From positions 186,001 to 250,000 of the forward strand of contig JAPFFF010000012.1 of the NCBI GenBank assembly GCA_039105265.1: DNA of 64,000 bases. Direction: 5' to 3'. Of this stretch, positions 51,735 through 62,081 are shown piece by piece; position 1 is the first letter of the stretch; each line of letters starts with the position of its first letter. This DNA is from Tritrichomonas musculus. Taxonomy: Eukaryota > Parabasalia > Tritrichomonadida > Tritrichomonadidae. The notes below the pieces were generated by a model. The model searched no databases. It was not told the DNA's origin and saw only the letters and a list, made by a program, of their open reading frames with translations. A program made the position numbers and the translations under genes.

Positions 51735-53381
51735 CAGGTCGCGACATTCAAGTTGCAATTTTTTCCCGACCAAGTTGCAAGTCCCTCTCAATTTGTTTCA
51801 CTTTTTCTGAAACATTCAATTTTTTTAACGTAACTTTTGACACCTTTTCGCCGACCTAATTGCAATCAATTTCCCGTTCAAATATCTTATGAGATTATTA
51901 ATATTTTTTAAAAATATTTTATAATTATTATGATTATTAGATTTCGTTTTTAAAAATCAGGAAAAAATAGTTGTGGCTTTTATTTCAACGAAATTCACAG
52001 AATATCAGTATACAATTTATCAAATTTAGATAAAAATGATGAAAAAACCTTTTTTTATATTCCAACTCGTTATTCATTGTTTTTATTTTTTTAAAAAAAT
52101 AAATGAAGATGTACTTTCCTACCAATTCAACAAAAAAAAATTGCAACTTGGTCGGCGGGATAAAAAATTGCATCTTGGTTGGCGAGACCGTTTTTTTGAA
52201 ATTGAGAGAAAAATTGCATTTTGGTCGGCGATGAATTCAAAAAGTTAAGAATTTTATTTCAATTTTTTGGTATATTAAACATTATCCAAAATAGAAGGAA
52301 AAAATCAATATGTCGACGCCTAAAGCTTTATTAAGAGCTTTGCAAAATCAAGTACACCAAAGCCAATTATCTGTTGATTTTCAAGCATTTAAAGGAATTT
52401 ATAATATTGATGATAAAAATCATAAAGCGAGATATTGCTATGTAATTTCTTTTTACAACTACTCCTTCATTCCCAAAATGTTCTACAATATTTCCGCTCT
52501 TCTCAGATCAAAAATAAAAATGAAATATTATTATTAAATATTTTTAAAGATTATTATACTGATAATAATGATTGCACTATTAAAATCGATGATTTTTAAA
52601 TAATTGGCGATGTTGGAATAGAAACCGCAAAATTCCAAACGAACAATGCGATACGATTGAATTTAGTTCATTCAATTATAAATATTGAAAATCCATATTT
52701 GTTCAATAATTTAAGTTGCACCGTTGATCGCTTAAAAAGTGATATTGAAAAATGAATGGGAAAAAACTTTTTAAATCAATTATTCTTTAAAATAAAAACA
52801 ATTTAATTACATGATTTATTATCTATAAGTTTTTTGAAAACAAAATCATATTTATTACATAATTATAATAATTTTTATACGAATTTATATTATTTCTGAA
52901 TTGCAACTTGGTCGGATTAAGTTGCAACTTGGTCGCGAATTCAATGGATGTGGTTATATTTTTTTTACATAAATGTAACCATAATTGCAACTTGGTTGGC
53001 GAGCTTTTGCAACTTGGTCGGCCAGATTGCTAAAATTTCAAATAAGAATATCTCAACAAATCTTGAATAAAAAGCTTTATTTTTTTAAAAATATTTTTAT
53101 GTATTTAAGATTCTAAATTAATATTTATTTATATAAAATTTTAAAAAAAATTGAATGAAAAAAATTGCAACTTGGTCGGCAAAAGCATTCAATTTTTTAA
53201 AAAATAATAAACGGTCACATGCAATTTGGTCGGCGTGAAAAGGATAAAAACGTACATAAAAACTTTTTGATAATACAAAATGTTAAATGAACATATTTAA
53301 CACCCTTTCAAAAAAATTCACAAGATTGAGAGGAATTGCAACTTGGTCGGGAAAAAATTGCAACTTGAATGTCGCGACCTG
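51735..53381. mobile_element. Iteron-rich TIR element with internal ORF remnant
   Basis: The left end CAGGTCGCGACATTCAAGTT has a perfect inverse at the right end over 46 bp, and the similarity continues to about 60. TA lies outside both ends (51733-51734 and 53382-53383). A 16-bp iteron, TTGCAACTTGGTCGGC, with one or two changes, occurs at 51766-51780 and 51850-51865 (inverse), and at 52141, 52168, 52214, 52901, 52922, 52985, 53007, 53165, 53220 and 53335 (direct). A short broken gene lies between the two iteron groups. The near-perfect TIR suggests a young insertion. No known transposase is encoded, so it is probably mobilised in trans. Confidence 0.88.
52310..52755 (+). pseudogene. Small ORF remnant carried by the iteron element
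   Basis: From ATG at 52310 the frame reads STPKALLRALQNQVHQSQLS and on to about residue 65, then changes composition and stops at 52537. Downstream, another frame keeps coding-like sequence (TDNNDCTIKIDDF, then IETAKFQTNNAIRLNLVHSI and CTVDRLKSDIEK) up to a stop at about 52755. One frameshift and one stop would therefore separate it from a protein of roughly 145 residues. No domain recognised. Three iterons lie 80-170 bp upstream of the ATG. Confidence 0.4.
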
Positions 53382-54504
53382 TAAATTAATTAAAATATAT
53401 TTTAATTAACATTAAACTATTTGTTTTGGATTTTGTGAAAGACTGATTCCATATTAAACGATATATTTTTAACTCTTATTTTTTTTTATTGCATTAAATA
53501 TTTTATGTTTTTTTTTTTTTAAAAAACGCATCAGTCTAAATCAATTCTAAAAATAAAAGGTTCTAATTCACTTTTGCAATGATTTAATTAATATCGAAAG
53601 TTTTATAATATGAACATTTCTTAATATACTTGGTTTTTTGATATATAATGTATTAAGAACTTATTTCTTTTAGTAAAAAATCGTTTACATTGGCAATATA
53701 TAAAAAATAAAATAAAAATATATTAAAATTGAATTTCGAAAAATAAAGCCATATTTTTTATGTATGGAAAATGTTTAATATCCAATTTAATTCTTATTTT
53801 AAAAATAAAAGCTGAAAATATCAAGTACTTGTTGGAAAAAATGAAATTATATGTAAAAAAAAAATAGACTCATTTTGAGATTTCTGTTAGTTATTGTAAT
53901 GGCATATTAGGAATGATGAAACTATATTATATTTTGGGAATCGTTAAAAATTTTTGATTTTTTGGTGATTATATCTGCTGATGAAATTAAGGGTTTTTGT
54001 AGAAAAAAATAGATAGTAGTATACATGTATATAGTTATTAGTTTTAAAATGATTATGAGGAGTAAATGCGATTTCGATGAAGCAATCCTTGAATAATTGA
54101 AAATCTTGAAAATTAAGGTTCGTAAAATTTGCTATAAATCTGCATGATAATTCGTTGTTATGTTACTTAATTCATATTTCAGTCTAGCCACGCAACGATA
54201 AAAGCAGCACGAACTAGCACGCTATCTTGAAAAAATAAAAATAAATAAACGTTCTCCACATGATAAATTGAATATAATAAACGGTCGTTTTAGCTAAAAT
54301 ATGAATATTATCAAAAAGTTTTGTGCCAAATTAAGTGGGAAAAGGGTATATCAAAATCAACATAACACCATGAAAAATAATAAAGAATATGCTGTAAAAT
54401 TAAAAAGTACTAATGAATGTGAAATCAATAAATAATTAGATTAAAAAAACTAAAATTCAAAATTTTAATTAATATTGATTAAAATATTAGATAAAATAAT
54501 AAAT

Positions 54505-55706
54505 TTAATCTTCATAAACCGACCAAGCTTCCATTATTGAGGGAGTTGATATCTGATCCCATGATTCCATTAAAATTTGAATTGCTTTTTTATATCCAAT
54601 AGGTTTTAGTTGATTCCTATGAATAAATTGCAACGTTTTATTTTTAGCTATGTTCTTAACTGAACCGAAAATTCTGATATCTAATGGTTCTAACTCGTCA
54701 GTACAACCAGGAGGTATATATTGTAAAGTAATGTTTATTTCTTTTGCTTTATCTTCAATTTCATCACCTGTATATGTTGGAGCGTTGTCGATCAGTAAAT
54801 GAATAATCTTATCATTTGACATTTGAGAGCGTAAAATTTCTAAATATTTCATAAATAATTCTTTCGTCATCCATTAGCTGTTTGATCTTCTTATTGTATG
54901 CGGATATATTTCGTCTTCGATATTTTCAAAATCTTCTTCTGTTGTTGACCGTTTATCTACTATTAAAAACAAATTTAAAGGCTGGTAATTGGAAGTAACT
55001 GAGCACATTGCCGTAAAGTTTGCCTTTTCACAATCTTTGGTTAAAATAATGACATTTTCATCTCCAGTATTTGCCCAAGTATGAGCATTGGTAGGAAGAA
55101 TGTGCCAAGAGGTTTCATCTGCGTTTACAAGAAGATATCATCACTTTATTCAGCTTCCTTTAATAACTTGTTAATATCACTAATAAAATTGCAATATGTT
55201 TCATCGTCAACGTTTTCTTTTCTTTTAAAATGAGCTTTTCGAGTACTTATTCGGTTTCGTTCTTTGAAATTATTAATAAAATGGTGGCTTATGTTGAATT
55301 TTTTTGGATTTTCAATGTTTTTGCATTTTTCTGTATAAGCTTGATTTGCGATAAAATAAAATTGCGGTCTGTAAAATGATAATGGTTACTAATAATATTA
55401 ATTCTAATAAAATCTGCTATAGATTGTTCTTCGTCATCTGTAAAAATGCTGTGATGCATGCCATGGTTAATTGAACCGTTATAAGGTCGCCACAAAGGAT
55501 CACGTCTAATCTTTTGGAGCCATCTATATTATGTGGAAGGAGGAACATTATTTTTTTTTGTTCAACTTTGTTATAAGATCAGGTTTTCGTCTGTGGTTTT
55601 CTGCGTCATGAAGTAATAATTGATGTATTATTTGATGCACTATTTTATGTTTTCTTATATAATCTCTTTGAGGAAGACCGAACGTAGTTTTCGGCCTAGA
55701 AGACAT
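54505..55706 (-). pseudogene. Pogo/Tigger-like DDE_1 transposase relic
   Basis: The minus strand begins near 55706 with MSSRPKTTFGLPQRDYIRKH, then TDDEEQSIADFIRIN (55289-55495), a segment with FNEFKERNR-like residues, and the catalytic C-terminus (54505-54870): HLLIDNAPTYTGDEIEDKA, then YIPPGCTDELEPLDIRIFGS. IDNAPTY supplies a catalytic Asp, and the PPGCT...EPLD block is diagnostic of DDE_1 transposases. Several frameshifts and stops break the gene. Terminal repeats were not identified. A run of GTTAACCT motifs lies beyond its 5' end. Confidence 0.8.
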
Positions 55707-56365
55707 CAATTATAATAAGAAATGATGTGATACATTGAAAATCCGATAAAAACAACCAAAACCAATAATAATTGACCTTTAAATCTCATTTTATCTTTTT
55801 TTGGTGCTAAAATATTATATTAATTACATATCAATATCAATATTATTTCATTTATATTTGATCCATTTTAGATCAAAGTATTGTTTTATTTTTACTTATA
55901 AAAGGTTAACCTAGAATTTGTTAACCTGATTTGTCAAAAAAAAAAAAATAAGTTAATAATTTTTTTGTTAACCTATATGAAAAAACGTTTTCCCACTTGT
56001 AGGGGGGGGGGGGGGGGGGGAGCGAGGGTTATGCGTTAACTTAGTAAAATCAATGTCTAACATGGGCAAATTTTTTTTGCCCGTAATTTTAACATGTACG
56101 TTAATATCGTTCCGTAAATTTTAACATACCTGCTTTTTTTCACCATTTATTTAACCAAAAATAATTGAGAATATTTTTGCTCTTTGTGCCTTTTTCGAGT
56201 CGAAGTTTGAATAAATATTACTATTCCCTATCCGTTTTTTTTTTTCTGAATACAACGATCACTTTCTTGATCGTCACTTTCACTTTTTGAATAATTTGTC
56301 TTTGAGATGTGTATCAAAAAGTTTCTTGAAAAATTTGAATGCTTTGTCACTTCGCCGGTCTGAGT
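55707..56365. other. Gene-free stretch with GTTAACCT motifs, poly-G and a hairpin
   Basis: GTTAACCT recurs near 55906, 55920 and 55972. A run of 19 G lies at 56002-56020. A GGGCAAA/TTTGCCC stem with a 5-base loop is at 56064-56082. No gene recognised. Confidence 0.6.
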
Positions 56366-57353
56366 TAAACCTTCGAAAGGTCACCCTAAAATATTAACCT
56401 GACCACAAATTTTTTTTTTGGGTCACTACCCAAAAAAAAAATGAAGCGTTCGCGTTTGACCCTTTTATTTCTAGTGTATTTTTTGGATTATTTTTTATAA
56501 AACCATGTTCTATAATTAATTTTTTATTGATTCATGTATTTTTTTAAAGTGAATTTTGATTTTAGAAAACAAAATTTTATGATATGACTTGTTATATGAA
56601 ATACTTTAAATTTTATTTAGAAAAGACTTTTTTATTTGAAAATCAAGTAAAAGTTTGTCAAAACAGGATAATCTTTTAAAATCTGAAATAGTTATTAATA
56701 TATCCTAATATTGTATTCAAACATGAAATAAAAGAAAGAAATGCCAATATTTTTTAATTATATAAGTGATTAGTAACATTAATTAATAGCAAAATGAACT
56801 AAAATGCATAGTATAAACTATGAAAAAAAGATAAAAAAAATAAAACAAGTAAATGAATAGTTTGTATTATTTTAAATTTGTAGATTTCAAAGCTTAATAT
56901 AAAAAAATATTACGTAACTTAAATTTATGTATAATTTCTCTTTTCATAAGTCATCTAAACAATAAATTAACTGACAATGAAAATCAGAAAAAAATATGAT
57001 ACAAAAAAAAATCAATTAACTTTCAAGAAAAAAGGTTTTCTGATATTAAAAATTGCAATTAAATAGAATAATAGAGAAAATAATTTCAAAAAACAATTTT
57101 TGAGAAAATTATCAGAAGCATTATTCTAATGAAATAAAAATTTTTATTAAAAAGGATTGAAAAGCTTGTAAATTTTTTAATAAACCTTTTTTTATATAAA
57201 TATTTATTCCACATTTTGAGATAAATGAATTTTAAAAATTTCGGGTCAAAAACCGCTTTGGGTAGGCGGTAATTTGCGACCCCTGGTCAAAATATACCTA
57301 AAATTTTTGACCCGATTGAAAATGGGTAAATCGGGTACCCCTTACAAGGTCTA
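56366..57353. mobile_element. Decayed hAT-like element
   Basis: The 988-bp element starts TAAACCTTCGAAAGG and ends, in inverse, with TAGACCTTGTAAGG, both followed by ACCC. GTCTGAGT is duplicated at 56358-56365 and 57354-57361, an 8-bp target site. Subterminal zones share GGGTCA and CTACCC motifs. The interior is simple AT-rich sequence without a gene. TIR divergence indicates an older insertion than the other two hAT-like elements here. Confidence 0.75.
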
Positions 57354-58223
57354 GTCTGAGTTTTTACTTTCAGTTTAGAAAAACAAATAAAAAGAATAAA
57401 TAACAATCATTATGTTCTCAATTTTTTAATAATATTTATTTACAAATTGGTTAATACCAAAAACATCCAATAATTGGTCAAGACAAATATCCAATATTTT
57501 CATCTAAATTAAAGTTTTTCAAGTATAACTTTTTGTTAACTCTATTCACAAAAAGTTATGAATAAAATTCGTAAATTATAATTGAATTCTTCTCTATCAA
57601 AAAGTGTGAAAAAACGATTATTACTATTTTATATCAACAATTTTTTTAGTTACAAATCTATTTATTCCAAATATTTGGAAACTCTCTTCTTTGTTTTCAA
57701 ATTTTGTAATATTTTTTATTTTATACTATTGATGTTCAAAATTCACTTTTCCCTTGGAAAAGTTCGACTTTTTCTGGGCAAAAGTGAATAATAAAATATC
57801 TCTATTTTATACCAATGCCGATATTTCAAAGAATAGGTGTATAAACTTTTTAAAAAAATATACAAAAATTTGAAAAAATCTGTTAAAAATATATAGTTGT
57901 TTAAAACTAATATTTAAAACTAATGTTCATATATATTTACATAAATAACAGAACAATGGAACATTAGTTGTTTAAAACTATATAATACAAATTTCAAATA
58001 TAACCAATTCATAATATTTCTCAATAATTTTTATAATTTATTATTAAATAACATTATTTCTAAAAATAAATTATTAAGTTGTTGGAAAAATATTAATATA
58101 AATTAAATTATCACAACTATTTACAAAAATATTCGTGTTTTATTTTATAAATATTCACATCATTAATTTGACTTAAATATCTCTATTTGACATATCATTT
58201 TTTTTCTTTTCTAACAAGACAAA
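57354..58223. other. 5' region of the first C2 gene
   Basis: AT-rich DNA. A short inverted pair ATTCACTTTT / AAAAGTGAAT lies near 57740-57790. TCATTTTTTT at about 58195 is an initiator-like motif some 25 nt before the ATG. No other gene. Confidence 0.5.
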
Positions 58224-58625
58224 ATGATTCTTCACATTCGTGCTGTTGAAGCAGCTGAAGTTCCAAAGATGGATGTTTGCGGAAAATCTGATCCCTACCT
58301 TGTTTTCACATTAAGCACTTCATCTCAAAAATGGAAGACAAAGACTAAGAAAAATACTGTTACACCAGTTTGGAACGAAGAATTCCATCTTCCAATTACA
58401 TCAAACATGACAGATGAACTTCATGTTGAGATGTTCGATAAAGATGATATTTCAAAAGATGATCAAATTTCGACCATGAACTTTAAAGTTAGAGAATTTC
58501 CAGTTGGAAAAGTTACAGATAGCTGGTACAATTTCCAACCAGTGAAAGGTGTTAAAAATGGCGGAAAAGTTCGGCTTGTTTTTCATCTTGATCGTTCTGG
58601 ACAAGATGCCTTCATTAACCATTAA
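58224..58625 (+). CDS. Single C2-domain protein 1
   Basis: 133 residues, essentially one C2 domain (residues 1-125). All five expected Ca2+-binding acidic positions are present: D17 (PKMD), D23 (SDPY), D72 and D74 (FDKDD) and D80 (SKDD). It should therefore bind membrane phospholipid in a calcium-dependent way. WKTKTKKNTVTPVWNEEF is the basic strand-plus-WNE block typical of synaptotagmin/PKC-type C2. There is no signal peptide, membrane anchor or second domain. Its closest visible relative is the neighbouring gene at 58877-59284 (about 60% identical by eye), in opposite orientation. Likely a cytosolic calcium-sensing adaptor; partner unknown. Confidence 0.93.
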   Translation: MILHIRAVEAAEVPKMDVCGKSDPYLVFTLSTSSQKWKTKTKKNTVTPVWNEEFHLPITSNMTDELHVEMFDKDDISKDDQISTMNFKVREFPVGKVTDSWYNFQPVKGVKNGGKVRLVFHLDRSGQDAFINH

Positions 58626-58876
58626 ATGATATAAAATGATTAAAAAAAAAGACTTTCTAACTATTATTATTTATTTAGTACGATTTTATTTACCATTCAT
58701 TTTCAGGTTAAAACATTAGCATTTGAACTTACTTTCATTTTTCTTATTTAATGACTGATGTTTTTTATTTGATCTAAAAAATATTATAATATTATTATCT
58801 TTTTTGTTTTTTGGAAAAAAATTTGCTTTATAATCAATATAAAAGAGAGATAAATAATTTGAAATTATAATAAAAG

Positions 58877-59284
58877 CTATGATTCATCAGTAAACGGATC
58901 TTTTCCTGGACGATTTAATTGAATAATTAATCGAACTTTACCACCCTCTTTAACTCCTTTAATCGGACACATTTGATACCATTTATCTATTATTTTACCA
59001 ATTGGAAAATCATTTTTTATTGTGAAATCGTATGTTGAAATTAGATCATCTTTTGAAATATCATCTTGATCCCATAATGAAACCCGTAATGTGTCGGTTA
59101 ACGATGAAGAAACTGGAAGATGAAAATCTTCGTTCCAGACAGGCGCTTTTGTATTATTAATATACTTAGTTTTCCATTTTTGTGAGGAAGTACTTAATTC
59201 AAATAATAAATATGGGTCTGAAAGCCCAATAATATCCATTTTTGGAACATCAGATGCTTCAACAGCACGAATATGAAGAATCAT
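58877..59284 (-). CDS. Single C2-domain protein 2
   Basis: 135 residues, one C2 domain. It keeps D17, D23, D72, D74 and D80 in the same places as its neighbour (PKMD, SDPY, WDQDDISKDD), so calcium binding is expected. The N-terminal ten residues MILHIRAVEA are identical in the two proteins. Differences cluster in the second half of the domain (TLRVSLWDQ, IKNDFPIGKI), which could change lipid or partner choice. The two genes face each other tail to tail with 251 bp between stops, consistent with an inverted duplication followed by divergence. Confidence 0.93.
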   Translation of the reverse strand: MILHIRAVEASDVPKMDIIGLSDPYLLFELSTSSQKWKTKYINNTKAPVWNEDFHLPVSSSLTDTLRVSLWDQDDISKDDLISTYDFTIKNDFPIGKIIDKWYQMCPIKGVKEGGKVRLIIQLNRPGKDPFTDES

Positions 59285-60935
59285 TTTTTTTCACTTTTTG
59301 ACTGATTAAACAATTAATTCATATAAATTAGGCTGGTTAATAAAATTTGTGTAAGCTCTGAGAATTTTCACAAATTTTGAATTATCTTAACAAATTTGAG
59401 AGTTAAACTTTTTTAGAGGAATCTTCTGAAATATTGAAACTTTTTTAGAGGAATCTTTTTATTTTTTGAAAGGATCAAATATATTCAAAATTCAATTAAT
59501 AAATAATTATAAGCATTTGATAATTTATTAAATTGTTATTATATTATTAAATGAAAATAAATATATATTTAATTATTGAATTTATCAATAATCTAGCAAG
59601 ATATAAATATTTGATATTTTTTCTTTCAATTCAATTTTGAGAAACAAAATTTGTATTAACTCATAGAAATACCAGAGTTGTAATATGATTTGAGAATATT
59701 TCTCAAAATTCAATGAAAATTGAGATATTGGTCCCAAATTTTTTGAATTAATTGAAATTATTAAATAAATTTTTCAGATAAAAAACGATTAATTTTTTTT
59801 TATAGATTCTAATATTCAATAAAAATATTAATATTTTGAATATAAATGCAGATTCATGTAATTATATATATATTATTAAAATTATATTTATATTTTAATG
59901 AGATATTTATTCAAATTTTATCAAAATAAAAATAGATTAATATAAAAAGAGAGATATGGTTATAAATTGACCTTATAATGTTATTTTTATGTATTTTAAT
60001 ATAATAACAAAGGATTACATTAGATTTATTTATTAATTTGTTATTTATTTTTATATATATAATTTATTTAAAAATTATATTAAATGTATATATATAATTG
60101 ATCAAGAAATATATATAATAAATAATACATACTTTCAATGATATTCAATTTTCACTAATTAGCATGAAAATAATTTATTGAAATTCTAATCGTCTAACGA
60201 GTAAATTGTGAGTTTTTTATTCAAATAATTTGAAAGAATTGAATCTATCGTTCGAATTTTTTTGGCGAGGTTCGTTTTCTCGCCAAATACCTGATAAATA
60301 ATATTTTTGATAAATAATTGTTAATATATAATACTATTTTTTTTTCCAATCTAAAATTTTGGAGTTGAAATTGAGTTCTATTTACGAATATTTCATTTTT
60401 AAAAAATACATTATTTTTTGCTGAACAAATAATTGATTTGCTATTAATAAACATCAAATGATTTATCTATTTAATTACCATTAATTTTTTCAGAATGATT
60501 TAAATTTGATTTTTCATATACTGCTTTAATAGCACTTTTTATTATTATTATATATTATAAAATAATGTTATTATTTATATTCAAATGTTTAATTGTTTAT
60601 ATATTGTTTTTTTTATGAGTTATATATAAATTATTGACTTCAAAAAAATATCTCAATTAATTTGAATAATCTCATAGAATCGGTCAGACTGGAAATACCC
60701 ATCCTAATATAAATGCAAAAGGGTTCGACGTTTGGCGGTTATCATATTCTAAAATTTTAAAAAATTAATAATAAATAATATTAGCATTATCAATAACATG
60801 ATGCAATTTTAAATATGAAGCCGATTCTATTAGCCAAAATAGAGATATTTCACTAATAAAAACTGAAAAAGTTTAACTTTTGAAAGGGGAAAATTTTTTT
60901 GAGTTCTTATCTAATTTCCACCATTCAAAGAGATT
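59285..60935. other. Gene-free AT-rich region
   Basis: No coding sequence recognised. It contains two direct copies of AAACTTTTTTAGAGGAATCT (near 59406 and 59438). It also has a strong hairpin TTTGGCGAG/CTCGCCAAA at 60261-60287 with a 9-base loop. The rest is simple AT-rich sequence. Confidence 0.55.
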
Positions 60936-62073
60936 TACACCCCGAGCTTATTACATTTTCAAAAATAAAAATGTAATAAGAATTTTTTTTTTTTTAAAAA
61001 AAAAACGAGCTGCCAAACGAACTTATGACCCTAATTAAAAAAATTATAAATAAGAGTATCTTGTTTAATTACAAATATATATATAAATATAAAATTTATT
61101 TAAATTTATAATCTTATACTTATCATATATTTATAATTTTTGTTCGAAAAATCAAAGATTTTTTCCTTATTACAGTATTTCTCAAATCTTATTACATAAA
61201 TTGAAAAAGCCCAAAATGTAAGAACATTAATTTTTTGGTTTTTAAACGATTAAAAATAATATATTTATTATTTAGAATATTCAAACATTTATATATATCT
61301 AAATAAATATAAAATATTATATTAAACCATTTTATGATAGGAATAAATGGACTTTTTTATTTCTTTAAAAATTGAAAGAAATTTATTATTATAAATATAT
61401 AAATATTTTGGTCATTTATAGATATATAAGATTTTTTTTATGAAATTAATAATAATATTGTATTATAATTATAGATATTATGATTATCTAAAGCAAAATG
61501 TTCGGTTGAATTAAAACGAAATTTGTCTTATTTTGTATCTTGATATTAATAATAAATGTTTTTATATATAATCTTAAATATATAAGTATATTGTGCAATT
61601 TAATTGTCGTGAGGACAAAAAGATAATGCAATATATCCAATATTTTTGAAAAAAATACTATATAAAATACTCTGAAAATATATTTAAAGTATTGAATCCT
61701 TAAAGCAAAGTACTCAAACCTTAAAGCAAAAAGTATTCAATTATTTGACAAATAAAATAATTTCAATACTCCTTAAAGCAGGAGTATTGAATTCTTATTA
61801 CAAGAGACTATTGAAATTTCAGCCATATAAAACAAATTGAAAGGTCCTTATTACAGCTCGTTATTTTTGGAAAACGTTAAGTTTTTTTTATTAATTTTGT
61901 TAACCAAATTTTAATATATATATATATAAAAATAAAGATAAATTTGTTAACCAAAAAACTAAAAAAAAAAAAACGTTTTTATTTTCATGAAATATGCTCT
62001 TTTTTGGCTTTTTGAATAAATGATATTTTGATGTAATAAGAGCCGTTTAAAATAGACTTTAGCTAGGGGTGTA
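60936..62073. mobile_element. Non-autonomous hAT-like element
   Basis: The 1138-bp element has TACACCCC at the left and GGGGTGTA at the right. AAGAGATT is duplicated exactly at 60928-60935 and 62074-62081 (8 bp). CTTATTACA or its inverse recurs at least seven times, several in combination with GAGC/GCTC, near both ends and inside. A CCTTAAAGCA-type motif is repeated around 61700-61785. No transposase gene is visible. It is a likely hAT-family MITE with transposase-binding subterminal repeats. Confidence 0.85.
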
Positions 62074-62081
62074 AAGAGATT

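Larger units (their letters stand above)
50000..54346. mobile_element. TIR element carrying two nested elements
   Basis: The left end CCCTTTTCCCTCGTAATTTG (50000 on, continuing GCACAAAACTTTTTG) is matched in inverse at 54312-54346, over about 37 bp with few mismatches. TA flanks both ends (49998-49999 and 54347-54348), as in Tc1/mariner/pogo-type insertion. Subtracting the insertions at 50418-51513 and 51735-53381 leaves about 1.6 kb. Open fragments such as MIEYLFVRGPTFNIEQAL (near 50090) hint at a former gene, but no transposase domain is recognised. A DDE_1 transposase relic lies just outside to the right. Confidence 0.7.

Noticed and set aside
57582-57791. 69-codon frame before C2 protein 1
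   Set aside because: Low complexity, no domain, and overlaps a short inverted repeat.
60245-60457. 70-codon minus-strand frame
   Set aside because: AT-driven composition; overlaps the isolated hairpin.
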